Shown: positions 47,801 through 59,199 of the stretch, one piece after another | Numbering within the stretch: position 1 is the first letter of the stretch | Layout of the letters: every line of letters starts with the position of its first letter | NCBI GenBank assembly: GCA_036924285.1 | Contig: JAYKYS010000009.1 | Coordinates: 8,060,001-8,124,000, forward strand | Direction of reading: 5' to 3' | Origin: Asterella californica | Lineage: Eukaryota; Streptophyta; Marchantiopsida; Marchantiales; Aytoniaceae | DNA length: 64,000 nucleotides | The notes under the pieces: generated by a model | Told to the model about the DNA's origin: nothing | Databases searched by the model: none | Seen by the model: the letters and a program-made list of their open reading frames with translations, nothing else | Position numbers and translations under genes: made by a program

Positions 47801-48205
47801 CCTCAGCCCATAGATCTGGTTCAACCACTGGATGTTAAACAGCATGGTCAAGAAGCGCAGAAGCTTCCGGCACCTGCTAAGTCCCTCCAGCCTATAGAAT
47901 CTAGTGAGAAGAAGAAAGATCAAAGTTCAGAATCAGATGCATCCCCTCCTGCTCCAGGAGGGCCTCAAGAAGAGTCTCGACAATCCAGCGAGATGGAGGA
48001 GGAACCAGAGAGATCGAACTCCCCGGAGGCGCCCTGTCAGGATACGTCTGAAGGTGTGGACTCTTCGACGCTACCAGCATCCACTGTGCCGCCGAAGCAG
48101 CCAGTTCCTGAGATGCAAAAGGCAGCTCGTTCCTCGGCTGCTTCTAGAGCATCTTGTGCACCGGCTCTTACTTTTGATCCCCCAATGCTCAGGGAGGCAT
48201 TTTGA
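44854..48205 (+). CDS. Receptor-like cytoplasmic kinase-type protein, predicted pseudokinase
   Basis: Four exons, 44854-45819, 46169-46453, 46579-46695 and 46955-48205, with phase-0 GT-AG introns; 872 aa. The N-terminus MGCFFPK fits N-myristoylation at Gly2 plus palmitoylation at Cys3, so the protein is probably held at the plasma membrane like other RLCK-VII/PBL proteins. A Ser/Pro-rich region fills residues 12-270. The kinase-like domain follows: glycine loop GDGVYGTAY (289-297), KEWMAKVNWLARLQ and LCKLIGYC, SGAYSAPES and SFGVMLLELLTGRR. Catalytic residues are missing: VAIK Lys is Val314 (VAVV), the HRDLKxxN loop reads CRDLCPTT (420-427), and DFG reads GFG (440-442). The C-terminal 300 residues are disordered and hold degenerate repeats. 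A signalling scaffold or decoy role is the best inference. The gene has no stops or frameshifts, so it is not a simple pseudogene. Confidence 0.9.
47420..47890 (+). repeat. Degenerate repeats in the C-terminal tail of the pseudokinase
   Basis: Short related segments recur about every 60-100 nt: QREQKPTALPGSL, QRDREFQKLAVQN, QEREPQRLPTPAQPL, ERELRKLATGSRL, NNHDAQKLPTPQPI and GQEAQKLPAPAKSL. The shared core is roughly acidic-x-QKLP-x-P. It may be a multivalent interaction motif or relaxed low-complexity sequence. Confidence 0.6.
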
Positions 48206-51200
48206 GCTTTCGTTTGGGTAGTATCATCTTAAGCCCTGTCTTGTATTCTTGTATGTATTGGGTCTTGAGGTAGATAGCTGCAAGTATCGGTTTTTCAGTT
48301 GATCTGGGAGGACGCCTTCTCCTTCACAGGCATGTAAGTTTAGAAAGTTATTCACACAACACCATTCTGTAGAGAGATGGTGTGCGAGCTCATCTCGAGC
48401 CTGACTGACACAAGTAGGGGTTACTAGATCCGATCACCCAGCGATTCATCATCGATACTCCAGGATGAGTGCTCTTGCAAGTTTTCAGACTCGTGATGAT
48501 TGAACTGTACACTAATGGAAATTTCACGTTCATGGAGTTGACTTGTGCATTGTAATGTACTCTAGAGGTTGGTCGACTCTCAATCCTTGAATGTTGCTTA
48601 ATGCCCAGTGCGTAACCACACTCTACACGACAGATTATGAAGCGCATATACTACAACTTGAACCCGTTCGGAACCAACTGAATATACTGAACTCAAAAGA
48701 TAAACTGAGCTTTTAGTGATTTGCCGAGATTCTTCGGGTCCTCCAAAAGTGGGTACGGAAACTTTGTTAGAGTTGACGCAGCCGCAGTTGGGTAGAGACA
48801 GACCATATCTCAGCTCTCGAGCTTACGCATCCAAACCCCTTGTAGTATCTACCTTCCATTCTATTTTCGGTCCTGCCAGTAGTTTGCGTGCCTGTCTTTT
48901 AGCTCGCTTGACTTGTGGGCGCTGCTTCGGCGCGTTGAGACTCGAGATTGGCCTGTTGTCTTCTACTCTTGACTTCTGATTGTGGTCCGTCATCCTGCCC
49001 GAGTGTCTTCTAACAGGAAGCTACAGTACTTCTCTATCCAGGTCTGACGAAAACTTCCAGCAGTAACAACGTCAGCTACACCTCAGCGGCTCCATCACCG
49101 GCCTCTCATTGGAGGCACAAGAGGACACATTCCAGTTTCCAAGCCTCCAGGTTCGATGGGTACGACTCCGACTTCAGAGTGGATGAGATGTCGAATAAAT
49201 GCTAAAGGTCCACCTCATCTAATACGGCTCCGGTAGTCACGTGTATCATTGAACGTCGTCATCCGGAAGAGAAGGTCAAGGCTCGAGGCTGGTTCCAAGA
49301 ACTTTAGAACGTGGGCATACAAAGTCCAGCCCCTAATCAACCAAGTCTACGACCAAGTCTTCGTAAACTCCAAAATCCGAGTTCTTGGCGCGGAGATGCA
49401 GTAAGCAAAGAACATTTGACTTATTTTCCTTCTTTTTATTTCCGTCCGGCTCAAGGTTATGATCGAAGCTTCAGAAATAAAGTCGACAGGCAAATTTTCC
49501 CTTTCCCTTGGACGTTAGTAAATTCGTCCAGGTGTTGTATGTAGATTCTGAAAAAGTTCATCGTACAAGGAGAAGGCTGTTCAGTATCTATTGCTACTTA
49601 TAGTATCTTTCTTCGGGTTTTCTTTCGTCTACTTTTCCTCTCGCAGTATCTTCATGTGTCTTGTTTATTCAGCTGTACCCTCATGTTTGTACTTTAATGT
49701 AAATACTTAGGTAGAGAAGGTCAGTTTCTCTCATTTATCCTCCCTCATCCGTTTTTGTAAAGTAATTACTATATATCACTTCTGTCACTAAAACTTACTA
49801 ACTTTTGTGGTTTTTTATGAACACAATTAACAATACAACCTTAATAGGTTATTTGAATTAATATTTTTTGCAAACAGCATGTAGCAAGTGTTATAAATAG
49901 TAAACTAAAATTTGTACTGGAGAAAACTTATATATAAAGAAAAAGAATTTACAAAGAAGATTGATAGACGTAGAGAAGACAAACTGAATTGGACAAGAAT
50001 CCTCTTAGTACCTACCTTCGACATTAACTTGTTGAAACGTATACGCAGTGAGGGACTGTATTCTAGAGTAGTTAATTCTTCCGGAGATGGAAGCGCTATT
50101 CCAGCATATGCGTTAGAGGTGGATGTGGTTCTATGCACTTTAGCGTAAGCGTAGAGTGCCCGGTGCAGTTACTCTTACGAGTGTTCTTCACTTGGATCTG
50201 GGAAAGTCGATTGCCGCAACGTTCTTTTTGACACTAGAAGCCTAGCGTAGAGAGGACTGGCACCCATGCTCTTGAAGCTGCGGCCTGTTGGATTCGTTCT
50301 TTCGGGGTGGTTGTTGTAACGATTAGATACAATATCTGAAAAATATGACCACGGCGTAGAGTAGCACATGTGCAAACCTACTTCCAGCCAAGGGTCCTCT
50401 CCGCTAGCTCCTAGCTCCTACTCCGCGAGTCCCACAGGTAATCCAACTTGTCGTTAGACCCCGTGCGAGGAGCGTGGGAACTGGACTTGCTTGATAATCA
50501 TCAGGCTCCGGCGTTCTGAAAAGTTCTGACGGCGTCCAAGTATTTAGTGTCACAAACTGCCGTCGACGACACCCTCGAAGAGTTTGGTGAAAAGCCTGCG
50601 CTCAAAGACTCTGCGACCAACTTGACTGGCAATCTCTGTAGTAGCTTTTCAGAATCTGGTCGCTCGTTGCAAGCTGTAGATGCGGACCGTGAAGCTTGAA
50701 TCAGATCGACAGAGTGACCTGCAAGTCGCGCGCTACTCCCTGCCCTTTAAGCTAGTCCGCAATTCGACTATTCTCATGGGCCAGGCAGGAGACGGTCGGT
50801 TGGGGAATGTGCTTCAATAGTTTAGAAAGGTCGACACTCATTCAACTATTGAAGCGTCCCCATCCTTTGTGATCACTGTTCCCAGCTTTTTCAGCCGTTA
50901 CAAAGAATGAATGTTCATTCACAGTATCGAGCAATGCAAGTCGCAGAGAATTGACTGCGTAGGTGACACAAAACTTTAGCGACCGGAGCTTCATTTAATA
51001 GCTGCTACCGCGACCGCACGTTGGTATCGCTCCACATTTCCTTCATTGCACAACTCTTTACCGTTTGACTGCTCAGAGGCGGAGAGAAGGAACCCATATG
51101 GAGCCGTGAACCTATCCTAGTGCTTGACAAGGCTTCTCTTTTTATATCCTAACGGAAAAGCTCTTAGTCACTCCCCCCAGTCCGGTCTCCTGACTATCTT

Positions 51201-51756
51201 TTCTAAAGGCAGTTTCCGGATGCGTTCTCCGGCAGGGCCGTAATAGACGACGTTCAGTCGAAGACCATAAAAGAATATGGAAAGAATTCATGGTACGACT
51301 GCTTTTCGTACGGGGCAGTTACCTGCTCCTAGGACCCCTAGATTTCGGGCTTGGAAAGCTGCAAATGCCCTTTCCCTTTTCCCCCATCGGCAGGTACGAT
51401 GAGCTCAGAGAGATCACTTATAAGCTAGTCTCGAGGTGCTGACCCACAAGAAGACACTCGGCCGATTTCTGCTTTTGCAGAGGAGAAATTATATTCCCGA
51501 TACTAGGTTGCCGCAAAATAGGTATATTCTCCGAACCATATGCTTCTCGTTCGTGACTCATTTTGCATGTCGCATGATGGTTACATCAGACCTTTTCTGC
51601 CACTATATCTGGAAAAGCTGCCAGCATTCCTATAACTGCATTTCCTATACAGACCTATTTCCGCATTTTTGCATCATTTGCATGTCCTGGAAGCCCTGCG
51701 TCACCAAACGCTCGTCGCCCAACATGTGCAGTTGATTCAGGAGAGGTTTGGAGGTA
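48206..51756. other. Intergenic region with a possible orphan exon
   Basis: Most of this stretch shows no gene. At about 49010-49202 (+) a frame ending TAA reads SSNNVSYTSAAPSP, RRTHSS-like and FDGYDSDFRVDEMSNKC, with an acceptor-like CTATCCAG at its start; its composition is protein-like, but no partner exon was found. Sequence at 50.3-51.4 kb is of moderate GC but has no recognisable domain. Confidence 0.35.
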
Positions 51757-51762
51757 TTTATT
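51757..51762 (-). terminator. Candidate polyadenylation signal of the RING gene
   Basis: TTTATT on the plus strand reads AATAAA on the minus strand, about 355 nt past the RING-gene stop at 52116. The position is plausible; the hexamer alone is weak evidence. Confidence 0.3.
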
Positions 51763-52115
51763 CTTACCCACTTGGAGCCTGCCAAATATGCGTGCTTCCT
51801 CAGTAGTTGTCGTTCCATCCATGATTCCTCAACATAGGTCAACGAGAACCCAAACCTGCTAAAATCAAGCAGGGTAACGATGAGAACCTCTAAAACTTGA
51901 TGGTGCACCTCAAACTGGGTGAAACCGAAGATGGTCCATTTTAAGCTAAGAAGGGTCTACTCAACCCTGGATCAAGTTCTGACACATGATGACTTTCTCC
52001 TCTTCATCCACCTCTGTAGATATACGTACTCAATACTGAAGTGGACGGGCATCTACTGCTACGGGGTATAGAAATAGTAAGCCATGAGTCCTGGTTTCTT
52101 TGGGTTACTTAAGGA

Positions 52116-55028
52116 TTATGGCCTATTCCGATGTCGACTGGCTCTAGATGCAACAGTCCGAAGGTTCGCAGCAGCCAGTGCAACTGTTCCCCCATATCTT
52201 GGTCGATTATGGTTCCAACTCCTGGTATAAGTAGCTTGTCTTACGTCTTCAGCAGCAGAGGATTCATCCGCGTTAGAACCCAGCATTAGCTCTGCTTGCT
52301 GTAGTCTAGCAGCTAAAGCTGCATCAACCTGTTCCTGCCTGGCTCGCCTGACCCTCCCACTCCTGCTCTGGCTTCTTTGTGGAGCGACCTCCTGCTGCGT
52401 TGCAAGAGCATTCGTACTGCTTACTCGTCTTACTTCAGCTTCGCCACGCCCTGTCACTCCTACATCCCTATCGTCTCCAATGGACTGCGCTGCTGTTTGG
52501 AAAGAGCTTCTCAAAGTTCCCATCACGCTAATCCTATTCACAGTGGACGAAAATGCCGAACTTGAGCTACGCCACGGTTGCAGTCTAGATGGTCTAACCC
52601 CAAGACTACCACTACCATTCTTAGCGAAAGTAGCAGCTTCTTCCTCCTCATCGTGCTGCTTTTGCTTATCTGCTTGCCTGGCGGCACATTCTTGGGGGAA
52701 GAGAATTTGTATTGTGTTCCAAAGAACCGTATTGGTGCGACAGCTTCTCAAAGTTTCGCTTCTGTAGGACCATACCTTTATCAGTCATCGTAGCTTCCGT
52801 AAACAAACTCAGAACTAGTGTGCTAACCCTTTCCGCATCCTAAACTTTGTAACTGTACCACTAGAAGTTTGCAAACAGCTTTTGGAAAGTTGATTCATAA
52901 GTTGCAAAAGTCCTTTACCGTGGTGCTCTGCACCTCTAGGTAAGTCATGAAAATTTGCATCATCTCATGCAGTTGGCATGTTGCGGCAAACTCAACAGAA
53001 CCTGATGACATCTGGCTACATTTGCAAACGATGGACCTGACAAAAGCTGGAGATGGGCGGCGTACCGTAGAGGCTGACGGCATTTCGGACATTTAGGACC
53101 ACACATCTTTAGAACAGACTGCAAGCATGTTCCACAGAAGCTGCACGAAACAAGAGGCAGTACAACCCAAAGGGTGATCGCGGGGAGCAGTCCGTAGTAA
53201 GCACAAGAAGACAAGACTGATCCACAAAACGATAACAGCACCTTGACGGTAGCAGTCAACTCAGGACATCGTAGATAGTACCTGTGCCCACAAGATATCG
53301 TCGATGGCTCGAAACATATGTCTAGGCAAACCTGCAGAAAATTCAATGAAACAACAAAGTTGATGGCCTCATGTCCTTTTGGGTTAATTTACAAAGTAGT
53401 CTATACGAACCAACCATTAAGCCCACATCATCGATAGAGCACGTACTAGTCTTTACTTTATGAAAGATGCCGTGCATGCATGCCAAATCCAAGAGTATCA
53501 TAAGAGAACGAACACTAAGAGAAAGTAAAACGCACTAACACCAGTAGATGGTATCTCACCGCACAGGACAGCTCTTCTCGCAGCTGGTCCATATAAGGCG
53601 GCTTCGCTGGAGTTTTTTGTTTGAGCTTTCCTTTCGATTCGGGGGTTTTCTTCCCCACTAACGGTGCGCCAGGATTGATATTCTCTTTGTCTCTTCTCGC
53701 TGTACGGATTTGCAATGATACACACGGTGTAGTTCTCTGTCAGTAAATCAGTAGGCGGTGTTTCGGAAAAAAATTCGGCTGGACGTCTAGTGTTTTGACT
53801 TACTTCCTTCACGACAAAAAGTTGGGATCACGCTGTGTTTCACTTCTGAATGAACCGAGCTGTTGGTGTATACAGGAAACTTGCCCATACCACAGATAAT
53901 CCATGAAGTGATGGAACTTCGAGTCCGGAGTTAAAGTTCCCGAATAAAACTCAACGGAGCAATGACGCTGATCAAAGAAAGGATCTTTACAGCAGCACAG
54001 CTATCCTAAGAAGACAGCGGAGAGCTACGTTACGGTCGACGCTGGCCTTGCAAACCAGGCTACGTTGAAACATGTCATCTAGGTACGAGTGCCATTATTC
54101 GGCTGGGTATTATAACACGAGCAACATCGCTTGCCAACTTATTCCATGTGAGAATGATAAACACGAGCAGCAAAACGACTAACCGTATGATAGTCCATCT
54201 TTCAAATCGAATAAAACTAGCAGTTGGGAGATCTGTGAGTGACGCAGAGAAGATCACGTGTAGAGGAAGATCACCTGAAGAAGAGAATTTACAGTTCCCA
54301 TCCTCTACGTTGTTGTTGCACTTATCGTTGTCCGAAACATGTGGCAGGGCTTTCATGGGAACTCTCACGAGCGGACTTCCATTGTTACCAAGCCAGCGGA
54401 TCCTTCTATGCCTGCGAACATTGAACCAAGATGATCGCGCACTTTTAATTTCGTAAGATTATGCATTTCGCGCCAACTGAATTCCATTGCTATCCATTCC
54501 CGTACAACAGATCAAACCGTTTCAATGAGAAACTTAATCAAAGCAAGTAGCTTATATCGGATACCTTCGGGCAGAACTCAAAGGGGTACGTTTGTCTCGC
54601 TTTCGATCACGACATGCGGGACTATCGGGTAGTTCACAAGCAGCTTCACAATCGATTACGCTCTCAGAACTTGCAGAAACAGCTGGACTCTGGTTGAGCG
54701 CAGCCAGCATCAGCGCTTCGTCATCCCACCCTGCCAAAGCAGCAGCTGATCGAAAGCCGGGACTCATTAAGTGCACGGCCTCTTGGGAGGAATTACCAAG
54801 TGCCTCAGAAAGGATTTCGTCTCTCACACTCGAGCTGTTTCTTCCCTCCTGAGTTCCAGGCCCAGAATCATCATCACCTTTACTTCCGACTCCTTGACTG
54901 CTTGCTTTCAGCTGACTACCGCTCGACTGCCCTGGGACAATCCCTGCACCGGAAGTCATGGCAGAAGATGTAGATTCCAGTTGACGGCTGGGATCAGCAC
55001 CTAAGGCATCCTGCCTTCCCGAGTCCAT
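52116..55028 (-). CDS. C3HC4 RING-finger protein, probable E3 ubiquitin ligase
   Basis: Five exons in transcript order: 55028-54565, 53734-53560, 53331-53282, 53140-53066, 52761-52116. GT-AG junctions and phases all join, giving 469 aa. The N-terminal 150 residues are Ser/Gly-rich with an Ala-rich helix (SAAALAGWDDEALMLAAL). A basic linker follows (RRDKENINPGAPLV, KTPESKGKLKQK), then PYMDQLREELSCAVC and the RING finger: C-x2-C-x11-C-G-H-x2-C-x2-C-x11-C-x2-C, ending KCPKCRQPL. Directly after it comes NTVLWNTIQILFPQE, a motif I know from a plant RING family. The C-terminus is a Gln/Ala helix followed by an Arg-rich tail. An intron splits the RING between its His and the fifth Cys. The frame is open upstream to 55160 without an ATG, so an upstream exon is possible; 55028 is the first in-frame ATG. 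RING proteins bind E2 enzymes; the substrate is unknown. Confidence 0.88.
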
Positions 55029-58000
55029 AAGCAGAAGTGCCTCATTCACGCATTCACAGTCCTTGCAAAGAACGGCACCTATGATGACTAACTCTCTAAC
55101 CTCAACGACTCGATCAAAGTCCCGCAGAGAAACCGACTCCCGTCTTGATAATCTATCTCGTTATCCTTCACTCTCCAGCCATAACGATGAGAATGCTGAT
55201 CAAAACGAATATCCTCCAGTCTTTGCAGACAACGGACTCCTTTAGAACCTTCGATAACAGCAGAAGACTGAAATCAAACATTTGTCGATGCCGTCTGAGA
55301 ATCGATTGAAGACGGCGATTGATCAATCAATCAGCTTCACGCTCCGTTTGCATTGAGATCAGAAATCGTACACAGCATTCTGCTCTCTAGCTACCCAATC
55401 GATCAAAAACTGCCATTCGCTAAAGTGCGTACAATCCCCAGATTTCAAGAAGAGAAAAAAAGAAGACGAGAAGAAGCTGCACAATATGGAGTTCGAATGA
55501 GTGATCACCAAAAGAAAACAAAACAAACACTACAAATTTCAGTTCGTCGCACTCGATCCCATCGTCTGCTCACTCTACACTGTCAAAAGTACACGATCCT
55601 CTCTCCTCTCGTTCGCTCGCTCGATCTACAAATTTGAAATCACGCGCCTGCCCGTCCGTCCGCTAACTTCCAGCGCTCGTGGCTTCGAATGGGGGGATAG
55701 GACAACACTAGGATGCTCATTCCCGACGAAAGTTCTGGGCAGCAGGGTCTGCAGGGCAGGGCTCGAACAAACAACCTTCCTAACGGTCACCTCTTCCCGC
55801 CTGCCAGTTGGTTCTGTACTGTGCGTTTTTTGAAGAAATAGTATTAAAGTTCCTGCGTCCTTGTGGCCGCTTCAACCGAAAGCAAGCTATGAATGGATGT
55901 GGTACAGGGGAGAAAGTGAACATGGTGAGTGACGCCATGTAAAGTTAAGAAAGAAAACAATATTTTTTTATAAGTTTCTTGTTTTTTAGCAAAATCGAAT
56001 GTTAACTGTGCAAATGCATAGCAAAACAAAGTTGCTGCAATGCAGCTATGGGCTCTATTTATTATTAAATCTCAAAAAAGTTCAAGAAGCATTTGAATTT
56101 TTCCAAGCAATCTTAAAATCAACATATTTAATGATGCTACATGAGATATCAAACTCGTCATATTGTAAACTAACTCACATGCTCAAAAGTCTATAAAGCT
56201 TGTTATTACGAAAGAAGTTACGTCTAATGTAATCTAGACCCCGAGGCAAGTAAAGTATATCTTATGAAAAGAGAAAACGATAACTCTTGACCTATGAGAA
56301 TAATATGCATACAACATTCACTTCTGGTTAGGGGAAGGAAAGGGACAAGCAGATGTTGGGGAAAAAATATTAGAGCTTTTCGTTATGTGATATGTAGTCT
56401 GATTGGAAACTAATATTAAAAACTGATCATATATACATTTGGGTGTATGGAAATTTTTGTGTACGTAAGATAGCTCATATGCATGTTCGACAACATGTAG
56501 AAAGCTGAACCTTTAGAATATATTTAGAACGTATGGACTAACTGTGATAGTTGTGGTAGTAAAGAATCTGTACTTCATGTTTTTATAAAGATTTATTTTT
56601 TTAACTCATGCTTGGATTTCCACTCACATCGGCTTGGGAACATATTTTTCTTCTCGGAGTTTCTTTGACGTTCTAATATACATCCAAACTTTTTCTTTTT
56701 AGGTGATTGATAATCATTCAAGAGGTCAACAAAAGAATGAGGTTCACTCAACTAACACTCGTTCTCGACCAACACATCTGTAAGACCTTCAATGCTCAAA
56801 TGGATAAAAAATGAAGAGAAGTATTGCTATCACAATCTAAGACCCTATGAATATCTTATTCTTTAGATGAAAGATATCTAATACGATGCATATGTTCATA
56901 GTACTCCAATGAGCTTTGTTGTGCATCGCTTTTCTCTTGATTAGCTTTCTTTTGACTTCTGAAAAAATCAGTTCTGGTTCTGAAAAACAACAAACACCAC
57001 AATGTAACGAATCAGGTCTTGACATGGTTTGCTTCTCTCGTATTATAAAATTGACTATAGTATCTATGTAAAATATAAAATAAATAAAAGATTTTTGTAG
57101 AATATTTATTTCTGATCATTTTGGTATAAAACATACATGTACTGACCAAAAATAAGAATATATTAAATTTAAGCATAACAAAAAATAACCTTCAAGTAAA
57201 TCCAAGTCGAATATATAAGGTCGAGCTCTCAAGACACATCTTTATTATCACAAACCGGATAACTCATTTTCGTGAACCGTCTATTACGATATATCTGGCT
57301 CTGCCCTTCATTTATAGGTTAATACACCTCAAGGAAAAACTCCTAAGGAGAGATTGACATACAAACAAATGAGTCTTGAAGCTCCTTCGATCCGTCATTA
57401 AATTCACAAGTTGTGCTCCCTTGTGAGTCGGCCTTCTTGCTTCTTCAAACAACACTCTTGATTTATGTCTTTGTTTTCATGACCCTAAATGATCCTGATC
57501 TCCTTCAACTGTTACACTCTCTTTTTATCTTAAGTTGCATTCTCTTGGACTTACGAAATGCAATCACAATTCGTATGACTAGTTGGAAATTTAATACAAA
57601 ATTGAGACAAATATATTTTAATGATAAACTGGTTCTCGTTAAGATTTTGTAACATTTTAGCTCCAATCATATTTCTTGTCTAGACTTTGCCTACAACTTA
57701 ATTTTCCATGCTGAAGTGGTGGTCGAGCATGTTACTATATCATATTTTGCATGAAGGTTGCCTAGAAAGACACAAAGTTATTGGTTATTGATATAACATA
57801 TCCAAAACAAAAATGTGAGAGAAATAATCATGAGAACCAACTGTCTTTATTTACACTTCCGATTGTTTCTATCAACACAAAATTACACCATTGTGTCAAG
57901 CTCTACCAAGTAGTGCTCTCATATGTTCGTTTTGAACAAGTCTAGAAATGTTGTATCTCAAATTCTCTTTCATCTACTAACCGGTCCATGACAAGACACT

Positions 58001-58863
58001 GAGAGGATGATTTCTCATGAGTGATAAGTTATACTTAGAGTAGTTTCTATATAAGAGGATGTCTTCTTTAACCCTCTCCCCCTTTGGGTATGAATTCCAC
58101 ATATTCTCTATTATATCAAATCGCGTGCGGCAAAATGTAAACTCTAGACTAGCCATCCTAAATGTGTCAAAAGATCACGGGAGTGAGATCCTCTACGTTG
58201 CCTCTTTACCCTTCATTGTGCATTTTTGCACATGGAGGTTTCTTGCTTCTTCCTCTCTCGAAGCAATTCTGCTCCATTCCTGTGTGTTATTTGTTGTGAA
58301 TGGATTGGTTCTTAGTGCTATTTAGACTTTTGAATTTTAAGCTGGTGATGTTAACATACTATATTTGTATATTTTTAGAACTTGTGATATTCTTTCCTTG
58401 GTTCATTTATGCACTTCTCAATTCTATTATAATTTCTATATAGCAATGCAATTGATCTTTGGATGATCTATTGCAGATATTTGATGAAGTACGATCATTT
58501 GAAGTGAGAGGAGAGATATTGTTCAATATGTCTTTGGACTCATGTATTTTCTGCTGATTCCATTGAGTGTTCAAGGAGATTATTATTTGCTGAATGCTTT
58601 GAGATAGATGTACCAAACATTACCAAACTTCTTTAAGCAACATAGATTGGAAAACAATATATTTTTAGGTCAAGAACTTTGTAAGAAGAACTGCAAAATT
58701 TCAATATATTTACATTATTCTGCTGTTTGTTTCAGTTAGATTCATTGTTGAACATTGTTGGAGATAATTTTCTTCTGATCAGATAAACTACCATGTTTGT
58801 CGATGATATAATATCCCTCATGTTATTTGTATTCCGGAGGATCTTTTAAATTCTTACATCCGG
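55029..58863. other. Upstream of the RING gene, then AT-rich spacer
   Basis: The first 500-700 bp are of moderate GC and probably hold the RING-gene promoter and leader. From about 55.8 kb the sequence turns AT-rich, and I recognise no gene, RNA or intact mobile element. Frames such as 58059-58325 (+) are short and featureless. Confidence 0.4.
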
Positions 58864-59199
58864 TTGTGTCATGCACTAGGTCATGCTGTCACACAAGTTC
58901 AATGTTTGAGGTGGTTGTTGGACGGAGCTATAGATCATATTAGAGAGAGACGAGCTGATCGCATTGATCCACATCTGCTTGTAGATGAAGTTTTGTATGA
59001 TGTTCCAAAGCAGATCATACATCATATGATAGTAAAAAATAGTCAAGCCATGGTTCTTGACAGTCAAGTCGTTGATGTTATCGGATCTAGCATTACACTT
59101 CTAGATGGATTGGAAGAGGATCTACTTGCTGAGGTTGAGGATGAGCCTAGGAGTTCAAAGAGACTAAATATGGATTATGAGATCACAAGAAGATTTTAG
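58864..59199 (+). other. Orphan ORF of 111 codons
   Basis: The frame reads like a real, mostly helical acidic protein (RWLLDGAIDHIRERRADR, HLLVDEVLYDVPKQIIHH, LLDGLEEDLLAEVEDEP), but I do not recognise it. It sits in AT-rich, transposon-laden DNA, so a transposon gag or host-gene fragment is possible. A second similar-sized frame lies at 59701-59940 (+). Confidence 0.3.
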
